In this document: positions 6,917 to 16,588 of the stretch, piece after piece | Numbering within the stretch: position 1 is the first letter of the stretch | Layout of the letters: the number at the start of each line of letters is the position of its first letter | Assembly: GCA_027306985.1 (NCBI GenBank) | Contig: DAHUXV010000054.1 | Span: forward strand, 1 to 36,640 | Source of the DNA: Gammaproteobacteria bacterium | GTDB lineage: Bacteria; Pseudomonadota; Gammaproteobacteria; Steroidobacterales; Steroidobacteraceae | Reading direction: 5' to 3' | Length of the DNA stretch: 36,640 nt | The notes under the pieces: generated by a model | What the model was told of the DNA's origin: nothing | What the model saw: only the letters and a program-made list of their open reading frames with translations | Database searches by the model: none | Made by a program: the position numbers and the translations under genes

Positions 6917-8485
6917 TCAGCTGCCTTCGGCCGGCTCCCTGCCGAGAATCTCTTCCCTGACATCGTCGATCTCCCGTGCGCGCGACGGGCGCACCCTCGC
7001 GCCCTCGCACCGCTCCGGCCGCGGGCAGCGGCTGCTGCGCGGGCAGATGATGCGGGCCGGCTGCTGCAGCGCGTCCTCGATCCAGGCGATGTTGAGAACC
7101 TTCGCCACGGCGACCAAGGCCTCGGCGGCTGCCTTCGGGATGCGGCCCTCGCCGCGGCGGTGGACGCATTCCGAGAAGATGCTGCCGGTGATGTCGCGGC
7201 TCGCGACGCCGTTGGCATCCAACGCCGGCGCGAGATCCACGCCGACCGAGAGAACGTGCGGGTTGCCGGCCATGTCCTTCACACGCCGGGAATGGCAGCA
7301 GTAGAGGAGGGCGCGGTCGCCGTCGCGCAGAACGGAGAGCTGCGAGCCGGTCTCGCCGCGGGGCCCGTCGAGCATGCGGAACACGGCCCAGTTGGGGCAC
7401 GGGTCGCTCACCTGCGCGAGATTGCCCCAGGGCAGAGGGATGCCGTTGCCGCGGTAGACGGCGCGCAGGTACCCGGGCGGGTAGGCGTCGAAGAAGTGCC
7501 AATAAGGGTACGGCGACACCTTGGTCATGCGACGCATGATGACGGCGGGCGTCAGCTCGAGACGGGCGCCGGCCTCGACCCGGTAGCGCTCGCGAGCGAG
7601 GAAGCGCCGGAACGGAACGCGGGGGGCGAGCAGGGCGCCGGCGAAGAAGCTGCACTCGAAGTCCCGCCACGCGTGCAGCACGTCCTGGGCGTTCATGCCC
7701 GCGGTGTCGGACGCGCCCTCGGGGCTGCCGCCCATCTCACCGCCCGTGGCGTGCGCGGATCTCAGCCCGTCGCCGCCGTGCAACACCTTGTGTGCGATGT
7801 GGGCGGCGAGATCGAACTTCAATCTCGCCGGATCCGACTGCAGCGCGCGGTTGGCGTAGATGACGCGCGGCGGCTCGAAGAAGGAGCGCACCATGCTGCG
7901 GACCTCGCGGTCCTTGTCACGGGCCAGCAGCGGCTTGCGCTCGAACCAGCGGATCTCGAGACCGTGGCGCTTGCAGAGGCGCACGAGGTCATCGACCGAC
8001 AGGGGGAACTTGCGGTCGCCGACGCCGTCCGCCGCCCGCTCGAGGTCGGGGAAGTCGTTGCGGGACATTTCCTGGTGCGAGCGGATGAGCAGATGCGCGA
8101 ACTGCCGGCCGCTGGTGCCGGTTTGCGCGAGGAGCTCCGGGATCGCGGCTTGCAACACATCCTTCGAGAAGAGAAACGCGGGCTCGAGCGGCACCTTGGC
8201 CGCTCCGCCGGAAGGCGCGGCGGGCAGCGGCGGCTCCAGATCGGCGCTCTCGTCAAGGAACCATTCGCTGCCGCGCTGGAACACCTCGGCCAGCAGCTCG
8301 AGCGTTTCCGGCGACGGTGAGCGCTTGCCGCTCTCGATCATGCTCAAATAGGAAACGGACGGCGCGCGCTCCGCGTCCCGTTGGATGCAGCGCGCCGACA
8401 GCTCCTCGAGCGTGAGGCCGTTGCGCTTGCGGATCGATCGCAGCTTCGCGCCGAGGAAGTGTCCCTTGCGCAGCAGTTGTGCCAT
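6917..8485 (-). CDS. XRE-type short-chain fatty acyl transcriptional regulator (ScfR/RamB family)
   Basis: A 522-residue regulator with an N-terminal XRE helix-turn-helix (residues ~8-75: LGAKLRSIRKRNGLTLEELS, then SYLSMIESGKRSPSPETLELLAEVF). A middle ImmA/IrrE-like segment follows (FDLAAHIAHKVLHGG), then the C-terminal ScfR domain with conserved Cys-containing stretches (DPCPNWAVFRMLD, ALLYCCHSRR, CPRSSRCPRPERC). ScfR proteins, such as RamB in actinobacteria, control the glyoxylate shunt, the methylcitrate cycle and related acyl-CoA routes. Here the gene is divergent from aceB-aceA, 92 bases between starts, and convergent with the bkd operon, which fits control of aceBA and itself. The ATG at 8485 has GGAA about 7 bases upstream. 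A TTGACT-N17-TTAATT promoter lies at 8543-8515. The HEXXH protease motif of true IrrE is absent. Confidence 0.88.
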   Translation of the reverse strand: MAQLLRKGHFLGAKLRSIRKRNGLTLEELSARCIQRDAERAPSVSYLSMIESGKRSPSPETLELLAEVFQRGSEWFLDESADLEPPLPAAPSGGAAKVPLEPAFLFSKDVLQAAIPELLAQTGTSGRQFAHLLIRSHQEMSRNDFPDLERAADGVGDRKFPLSVDDLVRLCKRHGLEIRWFERKPLLARDKDREVRSMVRSFFEPPRVIYANRALQSDPARLKFDLAAHIAHKVLHGGDGLRSAHATGGEMGGSPEGASDTAGMNAQDVLHAWRDFECSFFAGALLAPRVPFRRFLARERYRVEAGARLELTPAVIMRRMTKVSPYPYWHFFDAYPPGYLRAVYRGNGIPLPWGNLAQVSDPCPNWAVFRMLDGPRGETGSQLSVLRDGDRALLYCCHSRRVKDMAGNPHVLSVGVDLAPALDANGVASRDITGSIFSECVHRRGEGRIPKAAAEALVAVAKVLNIAWIEDALQQPARIICPRSSRCPRPERCEGARVRPSRAREIDDVREEILGREPAEGS

Positions 8486-8509
8486 GGCGGGGTTCCGGTG
8501 GGAGTCCGA

Positions 8510-8543
8510 TGTGAAATTAACACTGTGAAGTTTCTGTAGTCAA
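8510..8543 (-). promoter_or_regulatory. Promoter of the ScfR-type gene with overlapping direct repeats
   Basis: On the minus strand TTGACT (8543-8538) and TTAATT (8520-8515) are 17 bases apart, a good sigma-70 promoter facing the regulator gene. On the plus strand TGTGAAATT (8510-8518) and TGTGAAGTT (8524-8532) form a 9-base direct repeat with a 14-base period that covers the promoter spacer and -10. This is a likely operator for autoregulation or aceB control. Next to it CAAA-N5-TTTG (8541-8553) is a short dyad. Confidence 0.5.
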
Positions 8544-8577
8544 ATTCGCTTTGAAACCGGGGGTATGCTCTTTCCCC

Positions 8578-10203
<1,626 letters not shown>

Positions 10204-10224
10204 CGGGCGACGGAGATCGATATC

Positions 10225-11526
10225 ATGACAGCGACACGACCGCTTCCCACTGCAGATGAGCTGCGGCGCGCCTGGCGCGAGAGCCCGCGCTGGCGCGGCA
10301 TCGAGCGCAACTATCGTCCGGAGGACGTGGTGCGCCTGCGGGGCACCATCCCGGTGGAATACTCCATCGCCAGGATCACGGCCGAGAAGCTGTGGCGCTA
10401 TCTCAACGAGAAGCCCTTCGTCAATGCGCTGGGCGCCCTGACCGGCAACCAGGCGATGCAGCAGGTGAAGGCGGGGCTCGATGCGATCTATCTGTCCGGC
10501 TGGCAGGTCGCGGCGGACGCGAACCTTTCCGGGCAGATGTACCCGGACCAGTCGCTGTACCCGGCGGACTCGGTGCCGGCCGTGGTGCGGCGGATCAACT
10601 CCACGCTGCGGCGCGCGGACGAGATCCATCATGCCGAGGGCAACGGCGAGATCGACTGGCTGAAGCCCATCGTCGCCGACGCGGAAGCCGGGTTCGGGGG
10701 CGTCCTCAACGCCTTCGAGCTGATGAAGCAGATGATCGACGCCGGGGCCGCGGGCGTGCATTTCGAGGACCAGCTGTCCTCGGCCAAGAAGTGCGGCCAC
10801 ATGGGCGGCAAGGTGCTGGTGACCACGCAGGAGGCGATCAACAAGCTGATCGCCGCGCGTCTGGCCGCGGATGTCTGTAACGTGCCCACGGTCCTGGTGG
10901 CGCGCACCGACGCCGAGGCGGCCAATCTGCTGACTTCGGATGTCGATGAGCGGGACCGGCCTTTCATCGATGCGGCCAAGGGGCGGACCGCGGAGGGCTT
11001 CTTCCACCTCAAGGCGGGTCTCGAGCAGGCCATCGCCCGCGCCTGCGCCTACGCGCCTTTCGCCGACCTGGTGTGGTGCGAGACGGCCAAGCCCGATCTC
11101 GAAGAGGCGCGGTACTTCTCCGAGGCCGTGCACGCGCGCTTCCCCGGCAAGCTCCTCGCCTACAACTGCTCGCCGTCCTTCAACTGGAAGCGGAAGCTGG
11201 ACGATGCGGGCATCGCAAAATTCCAGCGGGAGCTGGGCGCGATGGGCTATCGGTTCCAGTTCATCACCCTGGCGGGCTTTCACGCGCTCAATTTCTCCAT
11301 GTTCGAGCTCGCCCGCGGCTACAAGGCTCACCAGATGTCGGCCTACGTCGCCCTGCAACAGGCGGAGTTCGCGGCCGAGGAGCAGGGCTACACCGCGACC
11401 AAGCATCAGCGGGAAGTCGGCGCGGGGTACTTCGATGAGGTCACGCAGGCGGTCTCCGGCGGGGCGTCCTCTCTCACCGCCCTCAAGGGCAGCACCGAGC
11501 TGCAGCAGTTCGAGCGGGCCTCCTAG
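10225..11526 (+). CDS. aceA: Isocitrate lyase
   Basis: A 433-residue isocitrate lyase (E. coli 434) that splits isocitrate into succinate and glyoxylate. The catalytic signature KKCGHMGGK has Cys190. Other landmarks are [76 protein letters not shown] and [19 protein letters not shown] lies before the ATG, 21 bases after aceB, so the two are co-expressed. A long imperfect hairpin, also a dispersed repeat, follows at 11566-11599 and may end the transcript. Confidence 0.97.
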   Translation: MTATRPLPTADELRRAWRESPRWRGIERNYRPEDVVRLRGTIPVEYSIARITAEKLWRYLNEKPFVNALGALTGNQAMQQVKAGLDAIYLSGWQVAADANLSGQMYPDQSLYPADSVPAVVRRINSTLRRADEIHHAEGNGEIDWLKPIVADAEAGFGGVLNAFELMKQMIDAGAAGVHFEDQLSSAKKCGHMGGKVLVTTQEAINKLIAARLAADVCNVPTVLVARTDAEAANLLTSDVDERDRPFIDAAKGRTAEGFFHLKAGLEQAIARACAYAPFADLVWCETAKPDLEEARYFSEAVHARFPGKLLAYNCSPSFNWKRKLDDAGIAKFQRELGAMGYRFQFITLAGFHALNFSMFELARGYKAHQMSAYVALQQAEFAAEEQGYTATKHQREVGAGYFDEVTQAVSGGASSLTALKGSTELQQFERAS

Positions 11527-11565
11527 CGGGTCTTCGCGCGTAAGGAACAGGCAGGGACGTGGTGC

Positions 11566-11599
11566 GCGCTGGACCGGGCAAGAAGCCCGGCTCCAGCGC
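11566..11599. repeat. Palindromic dispersed element, copy A, after aceA
   Basis: GCGCTGGA-CCGGGC (11566-11579), loop AAGAA, GCCCGG-C-TCCAGCGC (11585-11599) make a 14-bp stem with one bulged base. Related copies occur at 21346-21385 and 22708-22742. It lies 40 bases after the aceA stop and may also work as a terminator, although no T run follows. Confidence 0.6.
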
Positions 11600-11640
11600 T
11601 AATCCAGGCGCTCGCGGGTGCCGCGCGACAGCGGGCCGAT

Positions 11641-11670
11641 CTGCACCGAGCCCGCAGCGACCCCTATACT
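11641..11670 (+). promoter_or_regulatory. Candidate promoter of the oxygenase-like gene
   Basis: CTGCAC (11641-11646) and TATACT (11665-11670) are 18 bases apart. The -10 ends 6 bases before the ATG at 11677 and there is no Shine-Dalgarno between, so transcription would begin at or near the start codon (leaderless mRNA). Confidence 0.4.
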
Positions 11671-11676
11671 GCCAAG

Positions 11677-12294
11677 ATGGCGGTGCAAAGACTCTTTCCG
11701 ACGATCGTGTATTCGGCGCCTCTGGCGGGCGCGCCCGGCGCCAGGCTCAAAGAGCGGCTGCTGCGGGAATGCCTGCAGCTCAGGCGGGATGACGCGGCCG
11801 GCCGCGACTGGTCCGCCGAGCGCTATCCGGGCGGGTACACATCCTACGGCTCGGCGCATCGGATGCACCGGATGTCGCCGACGTTCGCCGCACTCGAGCG
11901 CGCGATCGACCGGCACGTCGCCCGCTTCACGCGCTCCCTCGAGCTCGACCTTGCGGGTCGCCGGCTGGCGATGACCGACTGTTGGGTCAACATCATGCCG
12001 CGCGGCACCTCGCACGGACTGCACCTGCATCCGCTCTCCACCATCAGCGGGACCTACTACGTGAGGACGCCGCGCGGCTGTCCGGGGCTGAAGCTCGAAG
12101 ACCCGCGGCTCGCGCGGATGATGGCGGCGCCCCCGCGGCGGGCGCAGGCAGCGAGGGAGAACAGGCCCTGGATCGTGCTGCCCGCCGAGGCGGGCGGCGT
12201 CCTGCTCTTCGAGAGCTGGCTGCGCCACGAGGTGCCCGCCAATCCCGTCGCCGCCGAGCGGATCAGCATCAGCTTCAATTACAGCTGGTTCTAG
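11677..12294 (+). CDS. Putative 2OG-Fe(II) oxygenase (TIGR02466-like family)
   Basis: A 205-residue protein of the small 2OG-Fe(II) oxygenase-like family known as TIGR02466/2OG-FeII_Oxy_5. It starts with the typical LFPTIVYSAPL and has WVNIMPRG...HGLHLHPLSTISGTYYV, with candidate iron ligands His116/His118, then VLLFESWLRHEVPAN with the distal His184 and ERISISFNY with Arg195 in the place used to bind 2-oxoglutarate. Members are found in many bacteria and in cyanophages; their substrate is unknown, with protein or small-molecule hydroxylation suggested. It stands alone. Its stop overlaps the stop of the convergent GH29 remnant in a CTAG tetranucleotide. The likely promoter would give a leaderless mRNA. 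Confidence 0.78.
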   Translation: MAVQRLFPTIVYSAPLAGAPGARLKERLLRECLQLRRDDAAGRDWSAERYPGGYTSYGSAHRMHRMSPTFAALERAIDRHVARFTRSLELDLAGRRLAMTDCWVNIMPRGTSHGLHLHPLSTISGTYYVRTPRGCPGLKLEDPRLARMMAAPPRRAQAARENRPWIVLPAEAGGVLLFESWLRHEVPANPVAAERISISFNYSWF

Positions 12295-12566
12295 GCGAGC
12301 CGCATCTTCAGCGCCGCGGCGTAGTCGAGCTCGGGTCGGTGCGGCGGCAGCGTGACCCGAAGTCCCGCGGCAGTCCGCCGCCACGAGGGCAACGGCCCGG
12401 CGCCGAGTCGCTCGACATGCTCGACCCGGCCCGGGCGGGTTGCCGCGCCGCCGCCGAGGGAGCGCAGCCGCATTTCCCCTTCGGGCCAGCCATTCACCGC
12501 CATCCAGGCGCCGATTTTCTCCAGGATGAGCGCCTCCTTGGAGTCGATGGTGCCGTCGGGCTTGCC
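12291..12566 (-). pseudogene. GH29 alpha-L-fucosidase C-terminal remnant
   Basis: The frame from 12566 to the stop at 12291 reads like the end of a GH29 alpha-L-fucosidase: GKPDGTIDSKEALILEKIGAW-like text, MAVNG, WPEGEMRLRSLGG, VEHVERLGAGPLPSW, then GLRVTLPPHRPELDYAAALK. In intact enzymes (about 450-600 residues) VNG is followed by EAIYGT and some 25-40 residues before the WPxGE strand. Here VNG joins WPEGE directly, so an in-frame internal deletion seems to have removed that part as well as the whole catalytic barrel. The upstream edge falls on a tandem AGGCG repeat (12567-12586), a plausible breakpoint. The frame is open upstream to 12659 but that part is unrelated. It would have released fucose, fitting the FucP-type permease 5 kb away. 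Confidence 0.65.
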
Positions 12567-12586
12567 AGGCGAGGCGAGGCGAGGTG
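12567..12586. repeat. Short tandem repeat, AGGCG x3 plus AGGTG
   Basis: Four pentamer units lie exactly at the point where GH29 homology ends. Such slippage-prone repeats can be deletion junctions, but the repeat may be incidental in a GC-rich genome. Confidence 0.5.
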
Positions 12587-12658
12587 GGCGCGACGGCGAG
12601 GAGTTCAGCGGCGGTTCAGCCCGGCCGATCCACGCTTCGGGGCAAAGGAGAAACCACA

Positions 12659-13726
12659 ATGCGCAACCGGCTCTTTCGTGGTCTCATGCCCGCACTCGTG
12701 GTGGCCGCGCTGACGGCGCTGCCGGCCGTTTCGTCCGCGGGCGTATTCATCGGTGTGTCGGTCGGCATCGCGCCGCCGCCGCTGCCCGTGTATCTGCAGC
12801 CGCCCTGCCCGCAGGGGGGCTACATCTGGGTTCCGGGGTACTGGGCCTGGAATGACGGCGCCTATTACTGGGTGCCGGGCACCTGGGTGCTGCCGCCGCG
12901 GGTCGGTCTTCTCTGGACACCGGGCTACTGGGGATGGGAGCGCGGTGCATACCTGTGGCACGGCGGCTATTGGGGGCCGCAGGTCGGATTTTACGGTGGC
13001 GTGAACTACGGCTTCGGATATGACGGTGACGGCTTCGTCGGCGGGTACTGGCACGGCGGCGTCTTCTTCTACAACCGGGCCGTGGTGCGCGTCGGACCGG
13101 CCTTCGTGACCAACGTGTACTACCACCCCGTCGTCTACCGCAGGGTTTACGAGCACGTCAGCTTCAACGGGGGCCCGGGAGGCGTGGTGGCCCGTCCAAC
13201 ACGGGAGCAGGTCGCCTTCGATCGCGAGCGCCACGACGGTTTCACGCGCATGCAACAGAGGCAGCAGCGGATGGCGTTCGCCGACCACGCGCTGCGCGCC
13301 GACTACAACCACGGGCGGCCGCCCGTTGCGGCCACCGCGAGGCCGGCGGTATTCCACGGGCGTGGCGCCTATGCCGCGCGCGCGGCGGGAGGGCCGGTAC
13401 GCTTCGCTCCCGCGCGAGGCCGGCCGCCGATGCGCTCGGATCGTCCGTCGTGGGCCGCGGGCCAGCCCCGTGCAGCCCGGCCGGTGGAGCGCGGCGCACC
13501 CATGCGCCGGCAGCCGGATTTCCGGTCCCGCCCGCAAGCGAGCTTCCGGCAGGGCGGCTACCGCCCGATGCAGCGGCCGCAGGGCCGCCCCTCGCCCCAA
13601 TTCCATCAGCAGTTCAGGCCTCCCCAGCCGCGCGCGGGCGCGATGCGCCGACCGCAGCAGCAGCCGCCTCGAGAAGGCCGGCCGCACGGGCCGCCGCAGG
13701 ACCGGCGCGGCGGGCGAGGCCGCTGA
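12659..13726 (+). CDS. Exported WXXGXW/YXWXPG-repeat protein
   Basis: A 355-residue protein. The signal peptide spans residues 1-27 (MRNRLFRGLMPALVVAALTALPAVSSAG). A Tyr/Trp/Gly-rich repeat region follows: GYIWVPGYWAW, AYYWVPGTWVL, LLWTPGYWGW, AYLWHGGYWGP, then GGYWHGGVFFYNRAV. This is the pattern of the WXXGXW/YXWXPG repeat proteins that occur widely in proteobacteria with unknown function. The C-terminal ~150 residues are rich in Arg, Pro, Gln and Gly, probably disordered and strongly basic. The ATG at 12659 has AAAGGAG about 8 bases upstream, one of the strongest ribosome sites in the window, and begins the signal peptide, so the longer frame from 12584 is rejected. Likely periplasmic or outer-membrane associated. 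No operon partner is seen. Confidence 0.78.
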   Translation: MRNRLFRGLMPALVVAALTALPAVSSAGVFIGVSVGIAPPPLPVYLQPPCPQGGYIWVPGYWAWNDGAYYWVPGTWVLPPRVGLLWTPGYWGWERGAYLWHGGYWGPQVGFYGGVNYGFGYDGDGFVGGYWHGGVFFYNRAVVRVGPAFVTNVYYHPVVYRRVYEHVSFNGGPGGVVARPTREQVAFDRERHDGFTRMQQRQQRMAFADHALRADYNHGRPPVAATARPAVFHGRGAYAARAAGGPVRFAPARGRPPMRSDRPSWAAGQPRAARPVERGAPMRRQPDFRSRPQASFRQGGYRPMQRPQGRPSPQFHQQFRPPQPRAGAMRRPQQQPPREGRPHGPPQDRRGGRGR

Positions 13727-13840
13727 CAGGCTGCCGGACCGCCGCGCCCCCGCGCCAGGCCATCCGCGGGTATGGAAAGAAGGCGCGGCGGTCCGGCGGG
13801 CCTTACGCGAATGCCGCGAAGGCCGCCCCGCCGGGCGCTG

Positions 13841-16108
13841 TCACTGCGCCAGCTCGATCTGACCGTTCACTCGAAAGCTGCCGCTGACCGACGGCGCGCC
13901 CGTTCCGGGCTGGCCGCCGCCCACTGACAGGGTATACGTCCCCTGAGCCACAATGATCTCGCCGGAGGCAGTGACCATGCTGAGATCGCGCCGCTTCAGG
14001 TGAAACCTGACCACCCGACTCTGCCCCGGGGCGAGGTGGATGCGCTGAAAGCCGCGCAGTGCGCGGAGGGGCGCGCCCGGCACGTCCGGGAACTTCAGAT
14101 AGAGCTGCACCACCTCCTCGCCCGCCGCCTTGCCGGTGTTGGTGACTCTCACGGCTGCATTCAGCGGCGCGCCGGCATCGATCGGCGCCGAAGGCAGAGC
14201 CAGATCGCCGTACCTGAAGGTCGTGTAGCTCAGCCCGTAGCCGAACGGCCAGAGCGGCTTGCCGGTGAAGTAGCGGTAGGTCCGGTCCGCCATCGAGTAG
14301 TCGACGAAATTGGGCAGCTGGCGGACGCTGCGGTAGAACGTGACGGGTAGCCTGCCCGCCGGATCGTTGCTGCCGCTCAGGGTCGCCGCGATGGCCGCGC
14401 CGCCTTCCTCGCCGGAATACCAGGTCTCCAGAATGGCGTTCGCATGCGCCTTCTCCCATCTGACCGCGAGCGGGCTGCCGTTCATCAGGACCACGACCAG
14501 CGGCTTGCCGGTGGCGGCGACGGCGCGCACCAGAGTCTCCTCCGGCTTGGGCAGCGCGAGGCTGGTGCGGTCGCCGTCCAGGAATCCCGGCAGATGCAGG
14601 TCGCTCTGCTCGCTCTCGAGATGACTCGTGATGCCGACCACCGCGATGACGACGTCAGCCTTGCGGGCCGCCGCAATCGCCGCCGGATCGGGCGCGTCAT
14701 TCTCCGGGAATACCGGATGCCGCGGATGGGTCGCGAGAAATGGAGTGCCCGGCACGTAGGTGATCCGAGCTTCGGGGAAGGCGGCCTTCAGGCCCTGGAG
14801 GAAGGTCACCGTGTGAGTCGGCGTGCCGTGATAATTGCCGAGCAGCACGGAAGTCTGATCCGCGAGCGGACCGACCACGGCGATGCGCTTCACATCGTGC
14901 TCGAGCGGCAATACCCCGTCGTTCTTGAGCAGCACCATCGATTCCTCGGCGAGGCGCAGCGCGAGCTTGCGGTGCGCCGGGCTGTCGAGCTCCCTCTGCG
15001 GGATGTGGCTGTAGGGGTCCATCGACGGCGGGTCGAACATGCCGAGGCGGATGCGGGCGGTGAAGAGGCGGATGAGCGCGCTGTCGAGCGCGCTCTCGGA
15101 GAGGTAGCCCTGCTGAACCGCCGTGACGAAGGGCTCGTAGTCGCTGTCGCCGGCGGCGTCCGCCTTGCTGAAATTCGGGAAGTCGGCGCATTCGTTGTCC
15201 ATCCCGCGCTCGACGGCGATCGCCGAGGCCTGCGCCTGCGTGGGCCGGTAGTGATGGCCGCCGAAGATGTCCCGGACGGCGTCGCAGTCAGAGACCACGT
15301 AGCCCTGGAAATGCCACGCCCCCCGCAGCGTATGCTGCAGCAGGAAGCTGTTCGCGCAGTCGGGCTCGCCGTTGAGGGCGGTATACGCGCACATGATCGA
15401 GCCGGCGTGACCGTTGACGATCGCGGCCCGAAACGCCGGCAGATAGGTATCTTCCAGGTCGTGCCTGCTGATGTCGTAATCGGCGAAGTGGCGAATGGGC
15501 TCCGGCCCGCTATGCGCATCGAAGTGCTTCGGCGTGGCGATGGCGAGATAGTAGTGCGGGTTCGAGCCCTGCATTCCGCTGACGTAGGCGACCGCCATGT
15601 GCGCGGTGAGGAACGGATCCTCGCCGTAGGTCTCCTGTCCCCGGCCCCAGCGCGGATCGCGGAAGATGTTGACGTTGGGAGCCCAGAAATCGAGGCCGTG
15701 GAAGATGGGCGAGCCGCCGGCGCGCAGCGCATCCTCGTGCACCACCCGGCCCTCGATCGCGATGTCGTGGGCCATCCGGTGAATGCCCGCGGCGTCGAAG
15801 GTGGCGCCGAGGCCGATGGGCTCGGGAAATTCCGTGGTGCCCTTCACCATCACCCCGTGCAGCGCCTCGCTCCACCAGTTGTAAGCCGGCACGCCGAGGC
15901 GCGCAATGGCGCGGGCGGAGTTGACGAGCTGCGAGGCCTTCTCCCGCAGCGTCATGCGATGCACGAGATCCGCTGCCCGGACCTCGGGCGCAAGACCGGT
16001 GTTCAGATACGCCGGCAGGGCGGCGTTCCCGGCATGCGCGCCGCCGCCGAGAACCGCCAGACTCGCAAGCCATGCCGCCGCGTGCCAGGTGCGGGTCCGG
16101 ATCGTCAT
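13841..16108 (-). CDS. GH3 glycoside hydrolase, probable beta-xylosidase/beta-glucosidase
   Basis: A 755-residue exported GH3 enzyme. Residues 1-26 are a signal peptide (cleavage near AHA). The N-terminal domain has RMTLREKASQLVN, YNWWSEALHGV, FWAPNVNIFRDPRWGRGQETYGEDP, KHFDAHSGPE and GYVVSDCDAVRDIF, with the nucleophile Asp274 in SDCDA. The second domain has VVGPLAD, the ELE-type acid/base region HLESEQSD with GDRTSLALP, and the C-terminal fibronectin-III-like domain follows PFGYGLSYTTF. The text is closest to the plant/bacterial beta-xylosidase branch of GH3. It probably acts in the periplasm on oligosaccharide ends from hemicellulose. GGGGAG lies 6 bases before the ATG. A LacI-type palindrome sits about 50 bases upstream, so sugar-controlled expression is likely. 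Confidence 0.9.
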   Translation of the reverse strand: MTIRTRTWHAAAWLASLAVLGGGAHAGNAALPAYLNTGLAPEVRAADLVHRMTLREKASQLVNSARAIARLGVPAYNWWSEALHGVMVKGTTEFPEPIGLGATFDAAGIHRMAHDIAIEGRVVHEDALRAGGSPIFHGLDFWAPNVNIFRDPRWGRGQETYGEDPFLTAHMAVAYVSGMQGSNPHYYLAIATPKHFDAHSGPEPIRHFADYDISRHDLEDTYLPAFRAAIVNGHAGSIMCAYTALNGEPDCANSFLLQHTLRGAWHFQGYVVSDCDAVRDIFGGHHYRPTQAQASAIAVERGMDNECADFPNFSKADAAGDSDYEPFVTAVQQGYLSESALDSALIRLFTARIRLGMFDPPSMDPYSHIPQRELDSPAHRKLALRLAEESMVLLKNDGVLPLEHDVKRIAVVGPLADQTSVLLGNYHGTPTHTVTFLQGLKAAFPEARITYVPGTPFLATHPRHPVFPENDAPDPAAIAAARKADVVIAVVGITSHLESEQSDLHLPGFLDGDRTSLALPKPEETLVRAVAATGKPLVVVLMNGSPLAVRWEKAHANAILETWYSGEEGGAAIAATLSGSNDPAGRLPVTFYRSVRQLPNFVDYSMADRTYRYFTGKPLWPFGYGLSYTTFRYGDLALPSAPIDAGAPLNAAVRVTNTGKAAGEEVVQLYLKFPDVPGAPLRALRGFQRIHLAPGQSRVVRFHLKRRDLSMVTASGEIIVAQGTYTLSVGGGQPGTGAPSVSGSFRVNGQIELAQ

Positions 16109-16147
16109 GCGCAGCTCCCCTTCTCGTATCGGGCCGTTGGGCCGATG

Positions 16148-16170
16148 ATACCAGAAATGGTAGCGCTACC
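16148..16170 (-). promoter_or_regulatory. LacI-type operator palindrome upstream of GH3
   Basis: GGTAGCGCTACC at 16159-16170 is a perfect 12-bp palindrome with a central CpG, the hallmark of LacI-family operators, and resembles the operators reported for LacI-type control of plant-glycan genes in Xanthomonas. A second overlapping dyad, TACCA-GAAA-TGGTA, lies at 16149-16162. The site is about 50 bases before the GH3 start and overlaps the stop codon of the GH27 remnant. The regulator may be the LacI protein at the left edge or one outside the window. Confidence 0.6.
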
Positions 16171-16572
16171 GCAGGCGGCTGCCGCCGTCGGGATGGAGCC
16201 GGTAGAGCGCCGCGCCGTGCGCATCGAGGCGCACGCGCAGCAGGGTGGCCGAGCCGACGTTCCGTCGCGTCCACAAGTCGCGCCGCGCATGACGCCGCCC
16301 CGCCAGCGACAGCGCGCTCCAGCTCACATCAATCGTGCGCGCCGCGGGCCGCAGGTTGAAGACGGCGAGATACCAGTCCTCGCGGCCCGACGGCGTCGCG
16401 GCCCGGGGGCGTGACAGCCAGACGACGGTCCCCCCGGACGAGAGCGCCTGATGCGCCTCGAAGGAGCGCTGATCGATCGCGATGACTTCGGGATCGTCGG
16501 GCAGCGACACGGTCCAGCGACGAGGGCGAGAGCCGCGGCGGCACCTCCCCGGGGCAACGCAGAGGCTCGCAC
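16166..16572 (-). pseudogene. GH27 alpha-galactosidase remnant (C-terminal domain, possible signal peptide kept)
   Basis: From 16510 to the stop at 16166 the minus strand encodes a domain like the C-terminal beta-sandwich of GH27 alpha-galactosidases: DPEVIAIDQRSFEAHQAL, GTVVWLSRP, EDWYLAVFNLRPAARTIDVSW, RRDLWTRRNVGSAT and RLDAHGAALYRLHP. The catalytic barrel (about 280 residues) is missing. Just upstream, in a different frame (16572-16510), VRASALPRGGAAAALALVAGP looks like a signal peptide, which suggests that an internal deletion fused the gene's 5' end to its 3' end with a frame shift. It lies between GH3 and the FAH gene on the same strand and belonged to the same glycan locus. The GH27 call rests on motif memory rather than alignment. 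Confidence 0.55.
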
Positions 16573-16588
16573 GCGCGCGCCGCCGCGC

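Noticed and set aside
5310-7670. A 786-codon minus-strand frame crossing bkdB and part of the ScfR gene
   Set aside because: It crosses two secure genes in the wrong frame and has no domain text.
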